64,000 nt of DNA from Caulobacteraceae bacterium (GCA_030446805.1 JAUJMO010000003.1:124001-188000); one strand, 5' to 3'. Positions 28,259-39,077 are shown, counted from the stretch's first letter. Notes: generated from the sequence alone by a model not told the origin. Translations and numbers: made by a program.

Positions 28259-30256
28259 TCAGACCGTCACCTGGGCGCCCAGCTCCACCACCCGGCCCGG
28301 CGGGATATGGTAGAAGTCGGTCGGGTTGGCGGCGTTTTTCAACAGAAAGATGAACAGCTTGTCCTGCCAGAGCGGCATGCCGCTGGTGGCGCTGGCCACC
28401 ACGGAGCGCCGGCCCAGGAAGAAGCTGGTCGACATGATGTCGAACTTCAGGCCCTGTTTGCGGCACAACCCCAGCGCCTTGGGCACGTTCGGCTGTTCCA
28501 TGAAGCCGTAGCGGACCGTCAGCTTCCTGAAATCGGGGTTGATCGTCTCCAGGCTGATGCGGTCCTTCTCCGGCACCCGCGGCGTCTCCGCCGTCTCCAC
28601 GGTCAGGATCACATTCTTTTCGTGCAGCACGCGGTTGTGCTTGAGATTGTGCATCAAGGCCACGGGGGCGGTGGAGGGGTCGCTGGTCAGGAAGATGGCC
28701 GTCCCCGGCGCCCGGTGCGGAGGCCGCGCGCGCAGCATCTCCAGCAGATCGGCCATGGGCACGGCGTCCCGCTTGACCTTGGCCACCACGATTCCCGTGC
28801 CGCGGCGCCAGGTCCACATCAGCATGACCAGAGCCGCGCCCAGAACCAGAGGCAGCCAGGCCCCCTGCGGGATCTTGAGCAGATTGGAGCTGATGAAGAC
28901 CAGATCGATCAGGCCGAAGCTCACCACCGCCAGCACCGCCTGCCACATCGGGCGGTTCCACTTCCAGCGCAGGATGATGAAGAACAGCAGGGTGTCCACG
29001 AACATCGAGCCGGTGACGGCGATGCCATAGGCCGCGGTCAGGTTGGAGGAGGTGCGGAACATGACCAGCAGGGTCAGCACGCCCACCAGCAACAGGGCGT
29101 TGATCGCCGGCACGTAGATCTGGCCGGCCTGGGTTTCCGAAGTGCGGCGAATGTCGATCCGCGGCAGGATTCCTAGCTGCACGGCCTGCTGGGTCAGGGA
29201 GAAGGCCCCGGTGATCACCGCCTGGGCGGCGATGCAGGCCGCGGCCGTGGCCAGCAGCAGCACGGGCCAATAGACCATCTCCGGGATCATGCGGAAGAAG
29301 GGGTTCTCCGCCGCTTCCGGCTCGGCCAGCACCAGGGCGCCCTGGCCCAGGTAATTCAACATGAGACAGGGCAGGACGAAGAACAGCCAGGCCGCGCGGA
29401 TGGGCGCTTTCCCGAAGTGCCCCATGTCGGCGTACAGCGCCTCGGCCCCGGTCACCACCAGAAAGACGCTGCCCAGGATGACAAAGCCCACCAAGCCGTT
29501 GTTGATCAGGAAGAGCACGCCGTAATGCGGCAGCAGCCCGCGGATGATGGACGGGTCGTCGCCGATGTGGATGACGCCCAGTCCCGCCAGGGTCAGGAAC
29601 CACAGCGCGGTGATTGGACCGAAGAAGCGGGCCACACTGGCCGTGCCGCGAGACTGAACCAGAAACAGCCCGATCAGGACCGCGGCCGCCGTAGGCAGGA
29701 TGAAGGGCGCGAAATAGCGGCCCACGCCGGGCGCCTCGCCGAGGCCCTCGAGCGCGCCCACCACCGACACCGCCGGCGTGATGATGCCGTCGCCGTAGAA
29801 CAGCGCCGCCCCGACCACCCCCAGGAAAAAGACGGCCACCGGGCGCTGGCCGCCCAGCGCCCGCTGGGCCAGGGCCATCAAGGCGAGTGTGCCGCCCTCG
29901 CCCTTGTTGTCCGCCCGCATCAGAAAGACGACGTATTTGAGCGTCACGATCAGCAGCAGGGCCCAGAAGACCAGGCTGACCACGCCCAGCACGGCTTCGG
30001 CCGTGCCGCCCCCGCGCGAATGGGCCAGGGCCTCGCGCATGGCGTAGAGCGGGCTGGTGCCGATGTCGCCGAACACCACGCCAACCGAGCCCAGGGCCAG
30101 ACCGAAGAAGCCGGAGCCGTGCGTGGCCACCCCGGGTCCCAGGCCGGAACCGTCCGTATAACCGGTGGCGCCCGCAACTGCGGCGTTGCGTGAGGCGCTG
30201 TCCCCGCCCTTGGACGCAGCCGGGGCGCCCGGCCCGGGCGCGACGTCGTCAGCCAT
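28259..30256 (-). CDS. kup: Kup-type potassium uptake protein
   Basis: 665 residues with about twelve membrane helices and a soluble C-terminal domain. GVVFGDIGTSPLYAMREAL is the Kup signature; FYGDGIITPAVSVVGALEGL and SRGTASVARFFGPITALWF are conserved. It imports K+ with protons. The first 45 residues are a polar, Gly/Ala-rich extension. It is divergent from the Rrf2 regulator gene, 147 bp apart. Confidence 0.95.
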   Translation of the reverse strand: MADDVAPGPGAPAASKGGDSASRNAAVAGATGYTDGSGLGPGVATHGSGFFGLALGSVGVVFGDIGTSPLYAMREALAHSRGGGTAEAVLGVVSLVFWALLLIVTLKYVVFLMRADNKGEGGTLALMALAQRALGGQRPVAVFFLGVVGAALFYGDGIITPAVSVVGALEGLGEAPGVGRYFAPFILPTAAAVLIGLFLVQSRGTASVARFFGPITALWFLTLAGLGVIHIGDDPSIIRGLLPHYGVLFLINNGLVGFVILGSVFLVVTGAEALYADMGHFGKAPIRAAWLFFVLPCLMLNYLGQGALVLAEPEAAENPFFRMIPEMVYWPVLLLATAAACIAAQAVITGAFSLTQQAVQLGILPRIDIRRTSETQAGQIYVPAINALLLVGVLTLLVMFRTSSNLTAAYGIAVTGSMFVDTLLFFIILRWKWNRPMWQAVLAVVSFGLIDLVFISSNLLKIPQGAWLPLVLGAALVMLMWTWRRGTGIVVAKVKRDAVPMADLLEMLRARPPHRAPGTAIFLTSDPSTAPVALMHNLKHNRVLHEKNVILTVETAETPRVPEKDRISLETINPDFRKLTVRYGFMEQPNVPKALGLCRKQGLKFDIMSTSFFLGRRSVVASATSGMPLWQDKLFIFLLKNAANPTDFYHIPPGRVVELGAQVTV

Positions 30257-30403
30257 GATGCAGCAAACTCCGGCGGACGCCGGACCTGACGGGGCGGCGA
30301 ACGGCGGGGCTGATACGCCGGTTGCGCTTCCGCTACAATCCGGCGCGCCGCCGCCCTGGTTGCGCGGCCTTGCGTGCGCGCAGCGTGGCCTTAAGTCAGT
30401 TGG

Positions 30404-30841
30404 GTGAGCGACAGTCAGCGATTTCCGGTAGCGGCCCACGCCCTGGCCTATATGGCCCACAAGGGCGCGACCACGCCCGAGACGGCGGTGAGCTCGTCCT
30501 TGCTGGCGGCCTCGATGCCGACCAACCCTGTGGTCGTGCGCCGGGTCACCGCCATGCTGGCCCGCGCCGGCCTGATCGCGACTCGTCCTGGCGCCTCCGG
30601 CGGTTGCTGGCTGCTGCATTCCCCGGAGGACATCGGTCTGGACAAGGTGCTTCGCGCCGTGAACGGTTGCGCGCACCTGGGCTGCCCCCCACCGGGCGCC
30701 AAGGGCTGCCCGGTCGGGGAGCGCATTCCCCGCGCGGTGTCCGCCGCCATCAAGGCCGCCGACCAGGCGGCGGCCGAGCGCCTCGCCGGCATCACTGTGG
30801 CCGACCTGCTTAGGGAGCCGGAGCTGGCCGCGGTCGCGTAA
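30404..30841 (+). CDS. Rrf2-family regulator with three clustered cysteines
   Basis: 145 residues from GTG 30404. The winged-helix region runs through ALAYMAHKGATTP, SSLLAASMPTNPVVVRRVTAML and GLIATRPGASGGCWLL, as in Rrf2 proteins. Cys89, Cys94 and Cys102 give C-x4-C-x7-C, close to NsrR/IscR cluster ligands (C-x5-C-x7-C in NsrR), so an Fe-S sensor is plausible. Many Rrf2 relatives (YwnA type) lack a cluster, so this needs a test. Its divergent partner is kup. Confidence 0.8.
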   Translation: MSDSQRFPVAAHALAYMAHKGATTPETAVSSSLLAASMPTNPVVVRRVTAMLARAGLIATRPGASGGCWLLHSPEDIGLDKVLRAVNGCAHLGCPPPGAKGCPVGERIPRAVSAAIKAADQAAAERLAGITVADLLREPELAAVA

Positions 30842-30975
30842 CCGAGCCCCGAGGCCCGGCCCCTCCCTTCCGCCCTCCCGACGAAAAGCCCGAACCGTCC
30901 CGCCGCGATCGGCCGCCCCTGGAGAGAACTGCTCCCTCCAGGCGTGAGCCCGCTTGCCCACCGCCCCGCCCCGTG

Positions 30976-31800
30976 ATGCTTCGACTTATGCGCTGGACCC
31001 TTCCGCCCCGCCGCCTCGCCCTGGTGACCGGCGCTTCCTCCGGCATCGGCGCTGCCTTCGCCCGCCTGCTGGCGGGCCAGGGGTTCGATCTGGCCGTCAC
31101 CGCGCGTCGCCTTGACCGTCTCCAGACGCTCGCGGACGAGCTCCGTGGATGCGGCGCCCAGGTCCTGGTGCTGCCGGAAGACCTCTCGGTGACGGGCGCC
31201 GCCGACAGCCTGCTGGCGGCGGTGGCGGCCCAGGGCCGCACGATCGACGTCCTGATCAACAACGCGGGGCTGGGTCTGCCGGGGGCCTACGCCCGCAGCG
31301 GCTGGGCTGAACAGGCCGCCTCGCTTCAGCTCATGCTGGTGTCGGTCTGCGAGCTCACCCACAAGGTCGTACCCGGCATGCTCGAAGGCCGCTACGGCCG
31401 CATCGTCAACGTAGCGTCGCTGGCGGGCCTGCTTCCCGGGGCTTCGGGCCACACCCTTTACGCAGCGAGCAAGTCCTTTTTGATCAAATTCTCGCAAAGC
31501 CTGCACCTGGAGACGCGCGGCACGGGCGTGAAAGTCACCGCGCTCTGCCCCGGCTTCACCTTTACGGAGTTTCACGACGCCAACGGCACGCGGGAGCGCG
31601 TCACCGCCGGCACGCCGCCTTGGGCGTGGCAGGAGGCCGAAGCCGTGGTCCGCGAAGGCTGGTCCGCCGCCGAGCGGGGCCGCGCCGTGGTCGTGACCGG
31701 TCGCGTGAACCGGTCGATCGCCGCCCTGGCCAAGGCGCTCCCCGACGAGCTCGCATTGAGCGTCATGGCGCGGGCCGGCGCCCGCATCCGTGAGCCCTGA
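30976..31800 (+). CDS. Short-chain dehydrogenase
   Basis: 274 residues. TGASSGIGAAFARLLAG (cofactor), LINNAGLGLPG (NAG), IVNVASLAGLLPGASGHTLYAASKSF (catalytic Ser and Y-x3-K) identify a classical SDR of the DltE/YqjQ type. PGFTFTEFHDANG and a C-terminal segment with basic residues follow. Start could also be GTG 30973 or ATG 30988. Substrate unknown. Confidence 0.85.
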   Translation: MLRLMRWTLPPRRLALVTGASSGIGAAFARLLAGQGFDLAVTARRLDRLQTLADELRGCGAQVLVLPEDLSVTGAADSLLAAVAAQGRTIDVLINNAGLGLPGAYARSGWAEQAASLQLMLVSVCELTHKVVPGMLEGRYGRIVNVASLAGLLPGASGHTLYAASKSFLIKFSQSLHLETRGTGVKVTALCPGFTFTEFHDANGTRERVTAGTPPWAWQEAEAVVREGWSAAERGRAVVVTGRVNRSIAALAKALPDELALSVMARAGARIREP

Positions 31801-31905
31801 TCAGGTCGGAATGATCATCGCGGCCGTGAGCGCCGCGATCCATCCATAAAGCAGCAGGTGGACGGGGGCATTGATCCAGCAGGCCGCTTCTGCTCGCCTT
31901 CCCAA
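31801..31905 (-). CDS. Possible 34-residue membrane peptide after marC
   Basis: Directly downstream of the MarC stop on the same strand, a TTG at 31905 opens LGRRAEAACWINAPVHLLLY then GWIAALTAAMIIPT and a TGA. The sequence forms one membrane helix and its composition is protein-like, unlike shadow frames here. The 14-nt spacing from marC would allow coupling. No family is recognised; it could be the remnant of a longer gene. Confidence 0.3.
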   Translation of the reverse strand: MGRRAEAACWINAPVHLLLYGWIAALTAAMIIPT

Positions 31906-31919
31906 GGATGCATGGGCTG

Positions 31920-32609
31920 TCAGTGCGCGTACGGGTTCGCCGCTTCAGCGTTGATGAGCCCCGTGGTGGCCTCGCCCAGGCCGATGATGATGAACTGAAT
32001 CGCCAGAGCGCACAGGATCAGCCCCAGGACCCGGACCACGAGGGCCACTCCGATCTTGCCCAGCAGCCGGCTGATCGGCCCGGTGAGGAAGAGGCACAGC
32101 AGAATCGTCAGGGCCGCCACCGCCAGTACCCCGATTCCCATGGCGGTCCCCGCCGCCCCGTACTGCTCGGCTTCGCCTGCGAAGATGATCACGGCCGAGA
32201 TCGCGCCCGGCCCGATCAGCAACGGCATCCCAAACGGCACCACCAGCCGCTCGAAGCCGCGTCGCGCATAGCTCCGGTAGTCCGAGGGGTCCTCTTCGCG
32301 GGCGGCGTCCGCAAAGGCGGCCGTGAAGTTCTCCCGCACCATCTCCAGCCCGAGCAGCAGCAGGAGGATCCCGCCTGCGATCCGGAAGGCCGGCAGACCG
32401 ATGCCGAAGAACTCCAGCAGCCCCAGACCGCTGAAGTAGAAAAAGGCCAGAAAGGCGAACAGGAACAGCGCCAGATAGGTCGCAAGCGTGCGCCGGCCCT
32501 TGCCCGTGGCCCCTGAGGTGGCGGCCGCGAACACCGGGACATTGCCGATCGGATCGAGCAAGGCGATCAGGGCGATGAAGAAGTTGACCGCGAACTCGCC
32601 CAACCCCAT
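31920..32609 (-). CDS. MarC family membrane protein
   Basis: 229 residues with six membrane helices. FFIALIALLDPIGNVPVFAA and GIGLPAFRIAGGILLLLLGLEMV are MarC signatures; VPFGMPLLIGPGAISAVIIF is the second half of the internal repeat. The family's function is unresolved (it was once linked to multiple antibiotic resistance). ATG 32609. Confidence 0.92.
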   Translation of the reverse strand: MGLGEFAVNFFIALIALLDPIGNVPVFAAATSGATGKGRRTLATYLALFLFAFLAFFYFSGLGLLEFFGIGLPAFRIAGGILLLLLGLEMVRENFTAAFADAAREEDPSDYRSYARRGFERLVVPFGMPLLIGPGAISAVIIFAGEAEQYGAAGTAMGIGVLAVAALTILLCLFLTGPISRLLGKIGVALVVRVLGLILCALAIQFIIIGLGEATTGLINAEAANPYAH

Positions 32610-32676
32610 CGCTCAACCTCCCGCGCCCTGGCTGGATAGATCAAGCCCGAGCATGCGGGGCAACCGAGGACCTTTC

Positions 32677-33357
32677 ATGAGCGACCCTCGCCTGATCGTC
32701 GGCCTCGACTTCGCCGAGGTCGAGGAGGCGCGCCGCGCCGCCGAGACGCTGGACGACCTTGTTTCCGTCTATAAGATCGGGCTGACCCAGCTGGCCGGCG
32801 GCGGCCTGGCGCTGTCCCGCGAGCTCAAGGCGGCCGGCAAGCAGGTGTTTCAGGACTGGAAGCTCCACGACATCGGCGCCCAGGTGGAAGGGGCGGCCCG
32901 CGCGATCGCGGCCAACGGTTGCGACTTCGTCACCGTTCACGCCGAACCCCAGGTCATGGAGGCCGCCGTTCGGGGGCGCGCGGACGCCCCGCTGAAGATC
33001 CTGGCCGTCACCGTGCTGACCAGCCTGGGTCCGGAGGCCTTGCAGGAGATCGGCTACGCCCTGTCCGTTCAAGACCTGGTGGCGCGCCGCGTGCGTCAGG
33101 CGGTCGAGTCCGGCTGCGACGGCGTGGTGGCCAGCCCCCGCGAGGCCGCGCTCGCGCGCCGGATCGGGGGCCCGGACTTCCTGGTGGTGACGCCCGGCGT
33201 GCGCCCCGCCGGCGCTTCGCTCGACGATCAGGTTCGCGTGGCCACCCCTGCAGCCGCCCTCGGCGCAGGCGCCAGCCACCTGGTGGTGGCGCGTCCGGTC
33301 ATCCGGGCGGCGGACCCCCGCGCCGCCGCCCGTCAGATACTGGCCGAGATGGCTTAG
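32677..33357 (+). CDS. pyrF: Orotidine 5'-phosphate decarboxylase
   Basis: 226 residues. LIVGLDFAEVEEA, the catalytic D-x-K-x2-D in FQDWKLHDIGAQVEGA, VTVHAEPQ, and LVVTPGVRPAGASLDDQ with VVARPVI mark OMP decarboxylase, the last step of UMP synthesis. The usual 'DLKFHDIPNT' is DWKLHDIGAQ here but the charged residues are kept. GAGGA precedes ATG 32677. The 3' end overlaps the next gene by 4 bp, tail to tail. Confidence 0.95.
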   Translation: MSDPRLIVGLDFAEVEEARRAAETLDDLVSVYKIGLTQLAGGGLALSRELKAAGKQVFQDWKLHDIGAQVEGAARAIAANGCDFVTVHAEPQVMEAAVRGRADAPLKILAVTVLTSLGPEALQEIGYALSVQDLVARRVRQAVESGCDGVVASPREAALARRIGGPDFLVVTPGVRPAGASLDDQVRVATPAAALGAGASHLVVARPVIRAADPRAAARQILAEMA

Positions 33358-34163
33358 CGGCGGAGGCCGCCGTAGCCCGTGGTCCCGATGCCCTGGCCGT
33401 GAACGCTCGGCTTGAAGCCCAGATAACCGCCTGTGTTGTAGCCGGGCGCGGGCCCGTAGCCGAACCCGTGGCCGTAGGTTCCGCCATGCACGCCGTAGCC
33501 GTAGTTGGCGCCGCCATAGGCCTGGGCCGAGGAATAGGCCGAGGCTGAGGAGCCGCCGAAGCGGGTCACCCGAGAGCCGGGCGAGAAACGGCCTCCCGGA
33601 ACGACAAACACAGTGCCGCCGCTGAACACGGGCCCGCCGTCCACGCCATAACCCACGCCGCCCGTCAGCCCGCCATGATGGAAGCCGGGCTGGATCATCG
33701 TCGTCCCGCCGTGGCCGTAGCTGGAGCCGTACGCCGATCCATGCTGTGCGCCATAGCCGTAGGCCGCGCCGTCGACATAGGGCGTTCCGCGGCTGTAGCC
33801 GCAGGGCGCCTGCGGGTGGCAGCCGCGGTGCGGGGCGATGTAGCGCTCGCTATAGCTGGTGTAGGGCCCCGATACGTAACCGTTCACCTCCTGGGTGAAG
33901 CTGGTCTCCACCGTCTCCAGCTCCTCGTATTGCACATGGGCGGCCGCATAGCCGTGCGTCTTGGGCCGGTGCACCCGGGGCTTGTGCCGCGCCTGCTTGT
34001 GCGGCTTGGCGGCCGGCTTGGCCTGGGCGCGAGGCTTGGCCTTCGGCTTCGGCTTGGCCTGCATATAAGCCGGGCGGGCGTTGTACCCGTCGGCCAGGGC
34101 GGCCGTGGCGGGGAGCGCCAGGGCGAGCGCCGCAGCGCCCCCGGCGAGCAGAAGATGCTTCAT
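33354..34163 (-). CDS. Exported Lys/Pro-rich and Gly/Tyr-rich protein
   Basis: 269 residues. Signal peptide MKHLLLAGGAAALALALPAT with cleavage near ALA-DG. Residues 32-70 are repeats of Lys-Pro/Lys-Ala (AKPKPKAKPRAQAKPAAKP), a likely wall- or DNA-binding basic stretch; the remainder is Gly/Tyr/Ser-rich with TYGHGFGYG-type repeats and two Cys (RGCHPQAPCGY). Such composition suits a surface or periplasmic structural protein. No family recognised. Confidence 0.7.
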   Translation of the reverse strand: MKHLLLAGGAAALALALPATAALADGYNARPAYMQAKPKPKAKPRAQAKPAAKPHKQARHKPRVHRPKTHGYAAAHVQYEELETVETSFTQEVNGYVSGPYTSYSERYIAPHRGCHPQAPCGYSRGTPYVDGAAYGYGAQHGSAYGSSYGHGGTTMIQPGFHHGGLTGGVGYGVDGGPVFSGGTVFVVPGGRFSPGSRVTRFGGSSASAYSSAQAYGGANYGYGVHGGTYGHGFGYGPAPGYNTGGYLGFKPSVHGQGIGTTGYGGLRR

Positions 34164-34247
34164 GGTTTGAACCTCTCGGGGGTGGTCCCGACAGGGTTAA
34201 CGCGCGCCGAGCCGATGCGTTAACCATTGCACCCATGGGGCGAACGC

Positions 34248-34451
34248 TCAGGAGAAGTCCACCGCCAGGCCCTTCTTCTCCCAATCGCCGAAGCGCGTGG
34301 GATCCGGCCCGCCCCGCCCGCCCTCTTCGGGCGGCAGGTCCGGCTGAGTAGCGGCCGCACGACGCGCGGCCGCCTCCTCCAGCGCACGCTGCGCTTCCGG
34401 CGTGAGCGCCTTTCCCGGTGCAGCGCCCAGCGTCGTGTCGTGATCGGCCAT
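34248..34451 (-). CDS. Succinate dehydrogenase assembly factor 4 (DUF1674)
   Basis: 67 residues from ATG 34451. The C-terminal block PPEEGGRGGPDPTRFGDWEKKGLAVDFS is the DUF1674/SDHAF4 signature (P-x-E-x-G-G-x-G-G-P-(D/E)-P-T-R-(F/Y)-G-D-W-E). In mitochondria SDHAF4 (Sdh8) helps load flavinylated SdhA onto SdhB. No sdh genes are nearby in this window. Confidence 0.88.
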   Translation of the reverse strand: MADHDTTLGAAPGKALTPEAQRALEEAAARRAAATQPDLPPEEGGRGGPDPTRFGDWEKKGLAVDFS

Positions 34452-34510
34452 GGACGTCAGATAGGAAGCAGGCCGCACGGCTGCGAACCGCGCGGCCATG
34501 CGCCGCCTGC

Positions 34511-36793
<2,283 letters not shown>

Positions 36794-36811
36794 TCAAGGG
36801 CGTCAGAGCGC

Positions 36812-36850
36812 CAATCGATTGTTCCAGAGCGAAAGAACGAAAAAATCGAT
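36812..36850. promoter_or_regulatory. Imperfect dyad in the katG-oxyR gap, candidate OxyR operator
   Basis: CAATCGATTGTTC (36812-36824) and GAACGAAAAAATCGAT (36835-36850) form an imperfect inverted repeat with ATCGAT at both ends, in the AT-richest part of the gap. OxyR binds long dyads of this size between such gene pairs. The exact ATAG-N7-CTAT pattern is not evident, so the call rests on position and symmetry. Confidence 0.45.
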
Positions 36851-36946
36851 AGCTTCGCTCCGGGACCTTGGTCTCGCGCGCTCGCCGGAGGCCCAAGCGT
36901 CGGACCCATCTGGATGCTGCGTCGGCATCGACTATTTCGATGCTTC

Positions 36947-37840
36947 ATGATCCTGCCGACCCTTCGCCAGCTTCGTTATCTCCAGCTTCTCACGCAGCAC
37001 CGATCTTTCAGCCGCGCCGCTGCAGCCGGGCACGTCACCCAACCCACGCTGTCCGCCGGGATCCAGGAGCTCGAGCGCGTGCTGGGCGGTCCGGTGGTCG
37101 AACGCGGGCGCTCCGGCGTGATCCTCACGCCTATCGGCGAGGACGCCGTGCAACGGGCGAGCGACATCCTCGCGCGCGCTGAGGACCTGGTTGAGGCCGC
37201 GCGGGCCGCCGGCCGGCCCCTGTCCGGGCGATTTCGCCTGGGCGTCATCCCGACGATCGGCCCCTTTCTCCTCCCAAAGGCGCTGCCTCGTCTGCGCGAG
37301 CGGCACCCGGAGCTGAAGCTGTTCCTGCGCGAGGAGCCCACGGCGAAGCTGCTCGCGGCGCTCCGGGCGGGCGGTCTGGACGCCGCCTTGATCGCCTTGC
37401 CTTACGACACCGCCGGGCTCGAGCTGGCCACGGTCGGATCCGATGCGCTGGAGGCGGTGCTGCCGAGAGGTCATCCCTTGTCGGACCGAGCACGGCTCGA
37501 CCCCGCGGCGCTCGAGGGGCAGGATCTGATCCTCCTGGAGGACGGCCACTGTCTTCGCGACCATGTGCTGGGCGCTTGTGAACTGTCCGGCCCTCGCGCG
37601 GAAGGCGCCTTTGCCGCGACGTCCTTGGGCACCCTGGTGCAGATGGTGGGTTCCGGCCTGGGCGTGTCGCTTCTGCCCGCCATGGCGGTCGAGGCCGGAC
37701 TGGCGCAAGAGGCGGCCGTCACCGTTCTTCCCCTGTCCGGATCCGGCTCGACCCGGCGCGAGATCGCCGTGGCCTGGCGGGCGGGTTCCAGCCGGGGCTC
37801 GGACGCCCGCCTGCTGGCCGACGCGTTCCGCGACCGCTGA
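36947..37840 (+). CDS. oxyR: OxyR, peroxide-sensing LysR-type regulator
   Basis: 297 residues. The helix-turn-helix is in LRQLRYLQLLTQHRSFSRAAAAGHVTQPTLSAGIQELE. The redox loop LLEDGHCLRDHVLGACELSG carries Cys202 and Cys211, nine apart like Cys199/Cys208 of E. coli OxyR. Oxidation by peroxide forms the disulfide and activates target genes; katG is divergently adjacent. ATG 36947. Confidence 0.95.
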   Translation: MILPTLRQLRYLQLLTQHRSFSRAAAAGHVTQPTLSAGIQELERVLGGPVVERGRSGVILTPIGEDAVQRASDILARAEDLVEAARAAGRPLSGRFRLGVIPTIGPFLLPKALPRLRERHPELKLFLREEPTAKLLAALRAGGLDAALIALPYDTAGLELATVGSDALEAVLPRGHPLSDRARLDPAALEGQDLILLEDGHCLRDHVLGACELSGPRAEGAFAATSLGTLVQMVGSGLGVSLLPAMAVEAGLAQEAAVTVLPLSGSGSTRREIAVAWRAGSSRGSDARLLADAFRDR

Positions 37841-37895
37841 GCGCAGCCTGGAACCCTGGCCGTCCGCGCGCGTCCTGGGTCCGAGGAGCCTCCAT

Positions 37896-38396
37896 ATGTC
37901 CATTCTGCGGGCCTCGGCCCTGTTCGGCGCCGCCCTCCTGGCGAGCGGCTGCGTGAGCCTGTCCCGGAGCGGGGCCGTCTCGCCCCTAGACTCGAGCGTG
38001 GCTCAGGACGGGCGCGTGACGGAGATCCTGCTCGACAAGGGCGAGATCGACGTCACGCCGGAGTTCGACGCCATCTTCCGGCAGCGCGTGCAGGCCAAGC
38101 TCGACGGCTGCGCGCGCGGGCGGCGTCCGCTGCGACTTGAGGCCCGGATCGAACGGCTAAGCAAGGCCAATCCGCTGCTCACGGCGGTGGTGGCGGGGGC
38201 CAATGTGCTCCGGGGAACGGCGCGGCTGGTGGACCCGGGCACAGGGGAAGCCGTGGGCGAGTATCGCATCGGACAGACGGTGGTGGGCGGCCGCATCGCG
38301 GTGATCCGCTTGGCCCAGGCCGAGGAGCAGATGAGCGACGGCTTCGGGCAGGAGCTCTGCCGACAAGCCTTTTCCCCCGGCGGCCCGCCTCCCTGA
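37896..38396 (+). CDS. Lipoprotein of unknown function, apparently frameshifted near its 3' end
   Basis: 166 residues. Signal with lipobox ASGC at residues 16-19 (SALFGAALLASGCVSLSRSG), then LLDKGEIDVTPEFDAIFRQRVQAKLDGC and LRLEARIERLSKANPLLTAVVAG, a periplasmic-type domain. The frame ends soon after a TTTTCCCCC run (about 38370-38378). Beyond it, the plus-one frame continues as a Pro/Glu-rich tail for about 60 codons. A near match to an EcfG promoter (GGAAC-N16-CGTC, 37850-37874) lies upstream. Function unknown. Confidence 0.7.
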   Translation: MSILRASALFGAALLASGCVSLSRSGAVSPLDSSVAQDGRVTEILLDKGEIDVTPEFDAIFRQRVQAKLDGCARGRRPLRLEARIERLSKANPLLTAVVAGANVLRGTARLVDPGTGEAVGEYRIGQTVVGGRIAVIRLAQAEEQMSDGFGQELCRQAFSPGGPPP

Positions 38397-38568
38397 CGGG
38401 CGAGCCCGCATCGCAGATTCCGGAGCCTGCGCCGGCCGCTCCGAAGCCGGACCCGTCGCCTGAAGAGCCGGCGCCCCCGGCCGAGCAGCCCACGCCCCCG
38501 GTGCAAGAGCCCGGCGTCCCGGCCCAGGAGCCCGCGCGCCCCCGGTTCCGACACCTGCTCCAGGCTAA
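38397..38568 (+). pseudogene. Out-of-frame proline-rich tail following the lipoprotein gene
   Basis: In the frame one base ahead of the lipoprotein (GAG codon at 38402), the sequence reads GEPASQIPEPAPAAPKPDPS, then PEEPAPPAEQPTPPVQEPGV and PAQEPARPRFRHLL. This Pro-Glu-Ala pattern is protein-like, while the opposite strand and other frames are not. It has no start of its own. One inserted base in the C-run would join it to the lipoprotein. It may be a true frameshift, a phase-variable tract or a sequencing error. Confidence 0.45.
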
Positions 38569-39077
38569 AGCGCGACCCTGCCCGGTCGGAGGCGGAGCAC
38601 CAGCTCGGTCGCCAGGCCGAAGGTCATGTGGGCGAGCAGGCCGCGCAGGTGCGTGCTTGCGGGATAGTCGGTCGGCTTGCCGCCCGCGCCCGTAAGCGCG
38701 TTCAGCCCCTCGTCCTGCACCAGCCACAGCAGGGCTCCGAACACCGCGCCCGCGCCCAGACCCGCGGCTGGGAAGCGCCGACGCAGGGCGGCGTAGCCCA
38801 TGGCGGCGCTGACGCCCAGGCCGTAGTGGACCCCGATCCCGGCCGGGTTCGGCTGACCGGGCAGCTCGCGCCCGAACAGCCCCGCAGCCGTGGCCGCCAA
38901 GTTGTGCGCCGGATCCATGCCGTTGGGCCGGGCCTGAAGCGTCCTCTGCTTGGCGGCCGGGCTTTCGCGCTCGTACAAGGTCCAGTCCACCCGATCGAGC
39001 GCCCAGACCCCGACCACCCCGGCCACGGCCCCCGTGATCAGGTCGACCAGGATGTTGTCGTCGGGGGAGGTGGTCAT
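38565..39077 (-). CDS. DUF1440/YagU-like inner membrane protein
   Basis: 170 residues with about four hydrophobic helices: LVDLITGAVAGVVGVWALD, GIGVHYGLGVSAAMGYAAL, GLGAGAVFGALLWLVQDEG and LRGLLAHMTFGLATELVLRL. The pattern and the 'HxxxG...AxxYA' layout recall the YagU/DUF1440 family, of unknown function. ATG 39077. It is the last gene of the S9A-VKOR-GT-START-radical SAM run. Confidence 0.65.
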   Translation of the reverse strand: MTTSPDDNILVDLITGAVAGVVGVWALDRVDWTLYERESPAAKQRTLQARPNGMDPAHNLAATAAGLFGRELPGQPNPAGIGVHYGLGVSAAMGYAALRRRFPAAGLGAGAVFGALLWLVQDEGLNALTGAGGKPTDYPASTHLRGLLAHMTFGLATELVLRLRPGRVAL

